NCBI GenBank assembly: GCA_964497615.1
Contig: CAZCEC010000014.1
Location: 45,800 to 109,799, forward strand
Direction: 5' to 3'
Length of the DNA stretch: 64,000 nucleotides
Origin: CAZCEC01 sp964497615
Lineage (GTDB): Bacteria; Chloroflexota; Anaerolineae; Anaerolineales; UBA6663
Shown here: positions 42,720 to 50,376 of the stretch, in pieces
Numbering within the stretch: the stretch's first letter is position 1
Layout of the letters: every line of letters starts with the position of its first letter
Notes under the pieces: generated by a model
What the model saw: only the letters and a program-made list of their open reading frames with translations
Databases searched by the model: none
What the model was told of the DNA's origin: nothing
Program-made: the position numbers and the translations under genes

Positions 42720-43478
42720 ATGCTGATGAGCCGGCGTGCTGGCGGGCCATGGGCCGTGCTCCTGCCGACCGCCCTGGCGGCGGGCATGTCCTTGCTGGTC
42801 GTGGCGGCGTGGCTGGCGGGCAGCCGCGCGGCGCTGCACGGTCCGGCTGGCCCGGACGTCAATGACATGGCCGTGGGCGAATTGACTGCCGACCGCTGTG
42901 TGGGCCAAACCTTCACGGCCCATGCCGCCGGCCTGTACCGGGTGGAGGTATGGCTGGCTACCTATGCCCGCCAGAATATAGGCCCCTTGCTCCTGCACGT
43001 GCGCGCCGCGCCCTTCGCCGCCGACTGGGCAGTGGTTGAGATTGACATGGCCGATGTCCGCGACAACGCCTACCAGCCCTTCGAGTTTCAGCCGCTGGCC
43101 CTGCCGGCTGGTGTGCCCGCCTACTTCTGCCTGGAGGCGCCCCGCGCCAGTCCCGGCAACGCCATCACGCTGGGCGGCAGTTCGAGCGACACCTATCCCG
43201 CTGGCCGGGCGCTTTCCTCCCCCGGGCCGGAGGCGCCCGGTCTGGCCGACCTGAAGTTCCAGTTGTACTACCGCCCAGGGGCGGCCTTGGCCGCCAGCGA
43301 AGTGCTGCGCCGGCTGGCCGCCGATAAATCTGGCCTGCTGGGTGTGCCAGCCCTGTACGCGTGGCTCATCGCGGCCGCGGCTGGCATGTTTGGCCTGCTG
43401 GGTTGGGCGGTCGGCTGGCTGGCGGCCCGTCAATATCTGGCCGCAGTCGGCGCCGCCAAACCGCCGCCGAACGCATGA
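42720..43478 (+). CDS. Unknown protein with two terminal membrane helices
   Basis: 252 residues: a membrane helix near the N-terminus (about 12-32), a beta-rich extracytoplasmic domain (about 45-185) and a second helix near the C-terminus (about 210-235). The domain (VGQTFTAHAAGLYRVEVWLATYARQNIGPLLLHVR) looks like a jelly-roll of the kind seen in carbohydrate-binding modules, but I cannot name a family. Its stop overlaps the Wzt gene by ATGA, so it may work with glycan export. Confidence 0.6.
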   Translation: MLMSRRAGGPWAVLLPTALAAGMSLLVVAAWLAGSRAALHGPAGPDVNDMAVGELTADRCVGQTFTAHAAGLYRVEVWLATYARQNIGPLLLHVRAAPFAADWAVVEIDMADVRDNAYQPFEFQPLALPAGVPAYFCLEAPRASPGNAITLGGSSSDTYPAGRALSSPGPEAPGLADLKFQLYYRPGAALAASEVLRRLAADKSGLLGVPALYAWLIAAAAGMFGLLGWAVGWLAARQYLAAVGAAKPPPNA

Positions 43479-44722
43479 CGCCCATCATTGCCTTCCAATC
43501 GGTGAGCAAACGCTACCGCCTGCGCCACGAGCGCCCGCGGTCCCTCCGCGAAGCCGTCTTGCGCCTGGCGCGCCGCCCCTCGGCGCTCCCCTCCCGCGAG
43601 GACCTGTGGGCCCTGCGCGACGTGTCCTTCGCCATCGAGCGCGGCGAGAGCGTGGGGTTGGTCGGCGCCAACGGCGCGGGCAAGAGCACCATCCTCAAGC
43701 TCATCAGCCGTGTCATCATGCCCACCGCCGGGCGCGTGGCCGTCAATGGGCGGGTGGCCGCCCTGCTGGAGCTCGGCACCGGCTTCCATCCCGATCTCAG
43801 CGGCCGCGACAATGTCTTCTTGAGCGGCGCCCTGGTGGGCATGGACCGGCCGGCCATGCGCCGCCGCTTCGACTCCATCGTCGCCTTCTCCGAACTGGCG
43901 GACTTCATGGACGTGCCGGTCAAGCACTATTCCTCGGGCATGTTTGCCCGCCTGGCCTTTGCCGTCAGCATCCACCTGGAGCCGGAGGCCCTGCTGGTGG
44001 ATGAGGTGCTGGCCGTGGGCGACCAGCACTTCCAGCGCAAGTGTCTCGACCGCATCGCCGAGCTGCGCCAGACCGGCCTGACCATCTTCCTCGTCTCGCA
44101 CGCCCTGGAGAACGTGCGCGAACTATGCGCCCGCAGCCTGTGGTTCGAGCGCGGCCGCCTGCGCGCCGATGGCGCCACCGATGGCGTCGTGCGCCAATAC
44201 CTCAACCAGGTCTTTGATGACGAGCAGCGGCGCCTGGCGCAGGCCGGCGACGCGCCCGTGCCCGGCGTGCGCTGGGGCAACCGCGCCCTCCGCGTCACCC
44301 GTGTGCGCCTGTGCGGCGCGGATGGCGAAGAGCGCCAGGTGTTTGCCACCGGCGAGCCCTTCGTCATGGAACTGGAATATGCCGCCGACCAACCCGTGCT
44401 CGCGCCGGTCTTTGGCCTGGCTTTCTGGCGCAACGATGGCGTGCACGTCAGCGGCCCAAACACCGACTTCGCCGGCCTCACCCTGCCCACCGTGCACGGC
44501 CCGGGCCTCGTCCGCTACACCGTGCCGGCCCTGCCCCTCCTGGAAGGGTTGTATCATGTGTCCGTGGCTGCCGTGAGCACCGACCATGCTGAGACCTACG
44601 ACTACCACGACCGGCTCTACTCGTTTCGTGTCTCCAACCACCAGGGCGGCACGCGCGAACGCTACGGCCTGATGACTTTGCACGGCGCCTGGGAGCATGC
44701 CTCCACGGACAGGCCCGCATGA
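43475..44722 (+). CDS. wzt: Wzt-type polysaccharide ABC transporter ATPase
   Basis: 415 residues. The ATPase half (1-about 240) has Walker A GANGAGKST (from residue 64), the short-family signature YSSGMFARLAFA, Walker B EALLVDEVLAVGD and a switch His (LVSHALENV). The C-terminal half (about 260-405) is a Wzt_C-like beta-sandwich that in known systems recognises the modified end of the finished glycan. The matching Wzm permease is not found in the window. It is coupled by ATGA to genes on both sides. Confidence 0.92.
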   Translation: MTPIIAFQSVSKRYRLRHERPRSLREAVLRLARRPSALPSREDLWALRDVSFAIERGESVGLVGANGAGKSTILKLISRVIMPTAGRVAVNGRVAALLELGTGFHPDLSGRDNVFLSGALVGMDRPAMRRRFDSIVAFSELADFMDVPVKHYSSGMFARLAFAVSIHLEPEALLVDEVLAVGDQHFQRKCLDRIAELRQTGLTIFLVSHALENVRELCARSLWFERGRLRADGATDGVVRQYLNQVFDDEQRRLAQAGDAPVPGVRWGNRALRVTRVRLCGADGEERQVFATGEPFVMELEYAADQPVLAPVFGLAFWRNDGVHVSGPNTDFAGLTLPTVHGPGLVRYTVPALPLLEGLYHVSVAAVSTDHAETYDYHDRLYSFRVSNHQGGTRERYGLMTLHGAWEHASTDRPA

Positions 44723-46827
44723 CTCTGCCGCGCAACGACGCCCGCTTCTACGACGCCTATTACTACCAGCATGGCTGCGGCGAACCCTATGCCCGCACCC
44801 CCGCCTGGCTGGACATGTTCAACCACTTAGCGGGCAAAATCGTCGCCGAGATTGGACCGGCCTCGGTGCTGGATGCAGGCTGTGCGATGGGCTTTTTGGT
44901 GGAGGCATTGCGCGACCGGGGCGTGGAGGCCTTTGGCATTGATCTGTCGGTCTATGCCATCAGCCAGGTCCGTCCAGACATGCAGCCCTTCTGCCGGGTG
45001 GGGTCCGTCACCCAGCCTTTTGAGCGCCGATACGACCTGATCGTCTGCATCGAGGTCCTGGAGCACATGCCCGCCGCCGATGCCGAGCAGGCCATCGCCA
45101 ACTTCTGCCAGACGGCCGACGACATACTGTTCTCCTCTACCCCCAACGATTACGGCGAACCCACGCACTTCAACGTGCAGCCGCCCGAGGTCTGGGCCGA
45201 GCTTTTCGCCCGCCACGGCTTCGTCCGCGACGTGGACTTCGACGCCTCCTTCCTCACGCCCTGGGCCGTGCGCTTCCGCCGCAATCGCGAGCCCTGGCAC
45301 CGGGTGGTGCGCGGCTTCGAGCGGCGCTTTTGGCAGTTGTGGAAGGAGAACCTTGACCTGCGCGCCCTGAGCGTCGAATTGCGCGACCAGCTCGCCGCCC
45401 AGCCGGCCCAGCCGCCCGCCTCGCCGGCATTCCAGAGCCGGCCCGTCATTGCCGCCCCACCCAACCCCGCCGCCGCTCCGCCTGGTGTGGCCGACCCGCG
45501 CCTGCTCATTGTCAGCCACGAAGCGCTGGGCGAGCGCATGTCCGGCCCCGCCATCCGCTACTGGCAGTTGGCCCATGCCCTGGCTGCCCGCCAGCCCGTC
45601 GCCCTGGCGGCGCCCGGCCCCATTGAGCTTTCGAGTACCTCCGTCACCCTCGTCCCCTTCCAGCGCACCGATGGGCAGGGCCTGGCCGAGGCTGTGGCCG
45701 CCAGCGATGTCGTTCTTACCGCCGGCTACTTACTCCGCCACTATCCCCTGTTGGCCCGCGCCTCACAGCCCCTGGTGGTGGACCTCTACGATCCTTTCCT
45801 GTTCGAGAACCTGGAGATCCACGCGGACAAGCCCTTGCCGGAGCAGGCCGCCCTCCAGCGGGTGGACCTCACGGTCCTCACCGATCAGTTGGCCCGCGGC
45901 GACTTCTTCATCTGTGCGAGTGAGCAGCAGCGCGACTTCTGGCTCGGCATGTTGGCCGGCGCAGGCCGGGTCAATCCCCACAACTTTGCGGCTGACGCTG
46001 CCCTGCGCCGGCTGATTGATGTGGTCCCCTTCGGCCTGCCCGATGAGCCGCCCGCCGCCGCCGGCCACGGCCTCAAGGGCATTGTGCCCGGCATCGGCCC
46101 GGACGATTTTGTCATCTATTGGGGCGGGGGGATGTGGGAGTGGTTCGATCCCCTGACCGCCATCCGCGCCCTGGCGGTGCTGGTCCGCGACGTGCCCCGG
46201 GCGCGCCTGTTTTTCGCTGGCCTGCGCCACCCGCACCCGGCCGTCCCGCCCGCGCGGCAGGCCGCCGCCGCCCAGCGCCTCAGCGAAGAATTGGGCCTCA
46301 CCGGCAAGCACGTGTTCTTTGGTGAGGATTGGATCCCGTACGCTGAGCGCGCGAACTATCTCCTCGACGCCGACGTGGGCCTGAGCCTCCACTTCGACCA
46401 TGTGGAGACCCGCTTCTCGTTCCGCACCCGGCTGTTGGACTATGTCTGGGCGGCCCTGCCGATGGTGCTGACCCGCGGCGATACCCTGTCTGCTGAACTG
46501 ACAGCGCGCGGCCTCGCCCGCCTCGTTCCCCCGGACGACCCGGCGGCGGTGGCGGCCGCCCTGCGCGCCTGCCTGGCCGAGACGCCCGAAGCTCGCGCTG
46601 AACGCCAGGCGGCGGCGCACGCTTTGGCCGCCTCATTGCGCTGGTCGCAGGTGGCGGCCGCGCTCGGCGTCTTCACCCTGCGCCCGGCTCTCGCCGCCGA
46701 CCGGCAAGCCGCCAGTGGCCGCCCGCCGCTCGACCATCGCCTGCTGCCCAAGGTGTGGCAAAGCCTGCGCGCGCGCGGTCCCGCCGGCCTGCTGCGCGAC
46801 ATCCGCACCTACTTCAACGTCAAATGA
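44719..46827 (+). CDS. Fused methyltransferase and GT4-like glycosyltransferase
   Basis: 702 residues in two enzymes. Residues 1-about 190 are a SAM methyltransferase (VLDAGCAMGFLVEAL, then VCIEVLEHMP). A helical and Pro/Ala-rich linker spans about 205-260. Residues about 262-650 are a GT-B glycosyltransferase with the segment WGGGMWEWFDPLTAI and a C-terminal half like GT4. The GT part is a clear paralogue of the last part of the protein at 50377 (shared RVNPxxFxxDxxLRxLIDVV and GGGMWxWxDP). It could cap or modify the chain that Wzt recognises; this is inference. Confidence 0.82.
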   Translation: MTLPRNDARFYDAYYYQHGCGEPYARTPAWLDMFNHLAGKIVAEIGPASVLDAGCAMGFLVEALRDRGVEAFGIDLSVYAISQVRPDMQPFCRVGSVTQPFERRYDLIVCIEVLEHMPAADAEQAIANFCQTADDILFSSTPNDYGEPTHFNVQPPEVWAELFARHGFVRDVDFDASFLTPWAVRFRRNREPWHRVVRGFERRFWQLWKENLDLRALSVELRDQLAAQPAQPPASPAFQSRPVIAAPPNPAAAPPGVADPRLLIVSHEALGERMSGPAIRYWQLAHALAARQPVALAAPGPIELSSTSVTLVPFQRTDGQGLAEAVAASDVVLTAGYLLRHYPLLARASQPLVVDLYDPFLFENLEIHADKPLPEQAALQRVDLTVLTDQLARGDFFICASEQQRDFWLGMLAGAGRVNPHNFAADAALRRLIDVVPFGLPDEPPAAAGHGLKGIVPGIGPDDFVIYWGGGMWEWFDPLTAIRALAVLVRDVPRARLFFAGLRHPHPAVPPARQAAAAQRLSEELGLTGKHVFFGEDWIPYAERANYLLDADVGLSLHFDHVETRFSFRTRLLDYVWAALPMVLTRGDTLSAELTARGLARLVPPDDPAAVAAALRACLAETPEARAERQAAAHALAASLRWSQVAAALGVFTLRPALAADRQAASGRPPLDHRLLPKVWQSLRARGPAGLLRDIRTYFNVK

Positions 46828-47864
46828 CCACCTCAGGTGCATCGGCGCCCACCGTCACGGTTGTCATCGTCAACTGGAACGGGCAACGCTTTCTGGCCCG
46901 CTGTCTGGAGGCGCTCCGGGCGCAGACGCTCCCGCCCAGCGAGATCATCCTGGTGGACAACGCCTCCACCGATGGCAGCGCGGACTGGGTGCGGGTACAC
47001 GCGCCGCACGTCCGCCTCATCCTCAACGACCGCAACTTGGGCTTTGCCGCCGCCAATAACCAGGGCATTCGCGCCGCGTCGGGCGAGTATGTGGCCCTGC
47101 TGAACAACGATGCCTTTGCGGAGCCGGGCTGGCTGGCTGCGCTGGTCGCCGCCGCCCAATCCAATCCACGCATCGGCAGCGTCGCCTCGCTTATGCTCTT
47201 CGCCGACCGGCCGGAGGTGGTGAACTCGGCCGGCGTGTGCGTGGATCGCTGCGGCGTCACCTGGGACCGCGCAGGCGGCGAGCCGGCTTCGTCCCAGGGC
47301 GCGGCGCTCGTCCCGGTCTTTGGGGCCAGCGGCGGGGCCGCCCTTTACCGGCGCTCCATGCTCCTGGCGCTAAATGGTCTGAACGACGCCTATTTCATGT
47401 ATCTGGAAGATGTGGACCTGGCCTGGCGGGCGCGCTGGCTGGGCTGGGAGGCGGTGCTGGCCCCGGCCGCGCGCGTGCTGCACGTTCATTCCGGCACCGC
47501 GCGCCAGGGCTCGGCCCTCAAGACCTATCTGCTGGCCCGCAATAAGATTCACCTGCTGCTGACCAACTACCCCTCGCCCTACCTGTTGCTCTTTGGCCCG
47601 CTCCTGCTGCTGTACGACAACCTGTCACTCGCCCAAACCCTGGTTGGCCAGCGTTCGCTGTCCGGTTTGCGTGGCCGGTTGGCTGGGTGGGCCACCGCTG
47701 CCCAGGCCTTGCGCGCCCGCCGCCGGGTGCAGGCCGCCCGCCGCGCCTCGCCGCGCGCGGTCTTTGCCAGCCTGGCCCCTGCGGTTTGGCCGTGGCGAGT
47801 GCCGCGGCGCTATGCGCATTTGCGGCCCGCTACCCCGCGCAACGCGGAGGCCACCGCCCCATGA
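46824..47864 (+). CDS. GT2-family glycosyltransferase
   Basis: 346 residues. GT-A fold: VTVVIVNWNGQRFLARCLEAL, LVDNASTDGS, and NND at LLNNDAF in place of DxD, then EDVDLAWRARWLG, all typical of rhamnosyltransferase-like GT2 enzymes. The C-terminal third has a hydrophobic and Arg-rich region that may touch the membrane. The start overlaps the previous stop by ATGA, and the end overlaps the next gene likewise. Confidence 0.88.
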   Translation: MTTSGASAPTVTVVIVNWNGQRFLARCLEALRAQTLPPSEIILVDNASTDGSADWVRVHAPHVRLILNDRNLGFAAANNQGIRAASGEYVALLNNDAFAEPGWLAALVAAAQSNPRIGSVASLMLFADRPEVVNSAGVCVDRCGVTWDRAGGEPASSQGAALVPVFGASGGAALYRRSMLLALNGLNDAYFMYLEDVDLAWRARWLGWEAVLAPAARVLHVHSGTARQGSALKTYLLARNKIHLLLTNYPSPYLLLFGPLLLLYDNLSLAQTLVGQRSLSGLRGRLAGWATAAQALRARRRVQAARRASPRAVFASLAPAVWPWRVPRRYAHLRPATPRNAEATAP

Positions 47865-49204
47865 CCCCGGCCCTGCGCCTGGAGCGCCTGATCTTATTCA
47901 GCGCCGACCCGTGGGACAGTGCCCTGCCTGTCGTGCGTGTGCGCGGCCCGGCCGCCGCCGCCGGTGTCGAAGTCATCCCCGGCAACGACGGCGACACAGT
48001 CTGGCCCGATCGTATCGCCGAAGCGCAAATCGTGGTGTTGCAGCGCGACTTCCCTCGCTTTGCCGGCTTCGAGGCTGTGATTCGCCAGGCGCGCGCCCTC
48101 GGCAAGCCCATCATCTACGAGTCGGACGATTTGCTCTTCGACCTGCCCGACGACCACCCCCTGCGCGAAGCCTACAGCGACCACCTCTTCAGCTTCCTGA
48201 GCGCAATTGTCCAGGCGGATGCCGTGGTCGCAGCCACCCCAGAACTCGCTGATGTTCACCGCCAATTCAATCCCAACACCCACACGTGGCTCAACTATCT
48301 GGACGACCGCTTATGGACCTTGCGCCCGCCGCGGCCCGCGCCCGCCCCCGGCGCGGCCGGCGTGTGTGTCATCGGCTACATGGGTGGCGCTTCGCATCAA
48401 CCCGACCTGAACCTCATCGCCCCGTGCCTTGCCCGTTTGGTGGAGCGCTACGCCGGCCGCCTGCGCTTGCACTTCTGGGGCGCGCCGCCGCCCGCCATCC
48501 TGCGGGGCCAGCCCGGTGTCAATTGGACTCAGCTTGATCCACTCGACTACGCCCGGACGGCCGCCCTGTTCAATGTCCAAGATTGCGACATTGCCGTGGC
48601 CCCTCTGCACGATGGCCCCTTCAACCGTGCCAAGAGCCACATCAAGTTTCTGGAGTACACCGCCCTGGGGATTCCCGGTATATACGCCCGCCTGCCGCCC
48701 TATGCTCGCATTGTCCGCCACGGCGAGAACGGGCTGCTGGCCGGCGGCGAGGCCGAGTGGGAGCATTGCCTGGCAGAGCTGATAGAGTCCCCTCAGCGCC
48801 GGTACGCCCTGGCGCTCGGCGCGCACGAGACGGTGCGCGACCACTGGCTCATGTCGCGCGGCGCGGCGGAGTGGCGCGCGCTGTATGAAGCGGTGCTGGA
48901 CCCTGCCCACCGCCCCCCCGTCTCGGCGGTTCAGCAGCAGATGTTTGTGAACGTGGCCGCGGTGGTGGCTGCGCGCCAGCGCGCCCTCGAAGCGCACATT
49001 GGCGAGCTGCGCGAACAGGTGCAAGAGCTAGTCGAACGCCGCCGCGAACTGCAGGAAATTCATGCCAGCCCGGCCTGGCGTTTGGCGCACACCTTGGGGC
49101 GCTGGCGTGCTGGCCTGGCGCCGGAAGGCAGCCGCCGTAAGCGCTGGCTGGATGTGCTGGTGCGGCTCACACAATCCAATAGAACCGGGTCCACGCAGCC
49201 ATGA
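47861..49204 (+). CDS. GT-B glycosyltransferase with C-terminal coiled coil
   Basis: 447 residues. A GT4-like donor half contains IGYMGGASHQPDLNLI and KFLEYTALGIPGIYA. An early YESDDLLFDLP segment is found in glycosyltransferases of similar clusters. Residues about 365-405 form a coiled coil, ending in ASPAWRLAHTLGRWR, a common tail for such enzymes. The gene converges on and overlaps the PIG-V-like gene by 38 bases, an unusual amount. Confidence 0.8.
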   Translation: MTPALRLERLILFSADPWDSALPVVRVRGPAAAAGVEVIPGNDGDTVWPDRIAEAQIVVLQRDFPRFAGFEAVIRQARALGKPIIYESDDLLFDLPDDHPLREAYSDHLFSFLSAIVQADAVVAATPELADVHRQFNPNTHTWLNYLDDRLWTLRPPRPAPAPGAAGVCVIGYMGGASHQPDLNLIAPCLARLVERYAGRLRLHFWGAPPPAILRGQPGVNWTQLDPLDYARTAALFNVQDCDIAVAPLHDGPFNRAKSHIKFLEYTALGIPGIYARLPPYARIVRHGENGLLAGGEAEWEHCLAELIESPQRRYALALGAHETVRDHWLMSRGAAEWRALYEAVLDPAHRPPVSAVQQQMFVNVAAVVAARQRALEAHIGELREQVQELVERRRELQEIHASPAWRLAHTLGRWRAGLAPEGSRRKRWLDVLVRLTQSNRTGSTQP

Positions 49205-50357
49205 AGGCGACCTGCCCGGCCAGCGCCCCCACGCGGATGGCTCGGTCCAGCCAGGGATGCCGCCCGATCCAGGCCAGCGTGATAAACAGCGGAAACGCGA
49301 CGAGCATGAACCGGCTGAAGGACAACAGCGAGCCGGTCAGCATCGATGGCAGGATCAGCAGCAGCGCGTGGATGGCATAACTCCCCGCGCCCGTGGCCCG
49401 GCGCGTCAGCGCGCACAGCGCCAGGCTGCCCACCGCCAGCGCCGTGTCGATCGGGGTGATGTGCCAGGCAAAGAAGACGGGCCTGAAAATCGAGTCCCAT
49501 GGCCAGGCCGGGTTGCGGGCCCAGGCCTGCTGCGCGAGCACCGGTCCCAGCCAGTCTTGGGTGAGTGGGTAGAGTGCCGTCAGGTGCAGCAGTTGTGTGG
49601 CGGGGATTAGCCCCAGCCAAAGGAGGTCTCGCCCGGACCGCCGCCATGGGCGCTCAGCGGCGGCCAGCGCGTGCCAGGCCAGCGGCGCGAGGATGAGCAC
49701 GCCGAGGGGCCGCGTCAGGGTGGCTAACGCGCCCAGCAGGCCCGCCGCCGCCCAGGCGCGTTTCTCCGCCGCATAGAAGGCGGCGAGGCCCAGCATCAGG
49801 AACAGCGCTTCGGTGTAGAAGGCCGACAGCAAGAAGGCTGACGGAAACAACAGGAGATACAGCACCGCGCGGCGCGCCAGGGCCGGGTCCAGCCCGCGGG
49901 CCAGGCACAGTTGGCGCAGCAATGCCAGCGCGGCCAACCCGCTCAGATTGGAGATCAGCAGGCCGGCGGCCAAATGGACCGCCTCCGAGCGCAACCCGCG
50001 CGGGACGAGCGCGCCGAGCGCGGCCGCCAGTCCCGGGTACAACGGCGAGAAGGCCACGTTGCTCTGTACGGTTGTGGCCTCGCCGCGCAGGTAGTAGCCA
50101 TGCGCCGCCAGGTCCAGGTACCAGCCTGAGTCCCACCGGGCCCAGATGTCGAGCCAGCGCTGCGGCGTGAACTGCCAGCCCCGCGCGGCGGCGGCGGCCA
50201 CCGGGTAGGTCTGGCTGGCCGGAAACGCGAACGAAAGGAAGGCCGCGCACACCAGGAGGACGCGAATGATCACGAACGGGGCCAGCACCTCGCGCCAGAA
50301 CCATCCCCCGTGTGCGCGCCTTGCCACGGACAGCCGGCGCCAGATACTCGTCAACAT
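49167..50357 (-). CDS. PIG-V-like mannosyltransferase family membrane protein
   Basis: 396 residues with nine to ten membrane helices. The first extracytoplasmic loop has WARWDSGWYLDLAAHGYY, and later AFSPLYPGLAAALG and FPSAFLLSAFYTEALFL follow, which match the PIG-V/GT-C mannosyltransferase pattern with a catalytic Asp in WDSGW. It would use a polyprenyl-linked sugar. It is on the minus strand inside an otherwise mostly plus-strand cluster, with only 19 bases to the next divergent gene and TATACT 7 bases before its ATG, suggesting a leaderless transcript. Confidence 0.8.
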   Translation of the reverse strand: MLTSIWRRLSVARRAHGGWFWREVLAPFVIIRVLLVCAAFLSFAFPASQTYPVAAAAARGWQFTPQRWLDIWARWDSGWYLDLAAHGYYLRGEATTVQSNVAFSPLYPGLAAALGALVPRGLRSEAVHLAAGLLISNLSGLAALALLRQLCLARGLDPALARRAVLYLLLFPSAFLLSAFYTEALFLMLGLAAFYAAEKRAWAAAGLLGALATLTRPLGVLILAPLAWHALAAAERPWRRSGRDLLWLGLIPATQLLHLTALYPLTQDWLGPVLAQQAWARNPAWPWDSIFRPVFFAWHITPIDTALAVGSLALCALTRRATGAGSYAIHALLLILPSMLTGSLLSFSRFMLVAFPLFITLAWIGRHPWLDRAIRVGALAGQVAFMAAWTRFYWIV

Positions 50358-50376
50358 CTAGGCCAGTATAGTCAAC

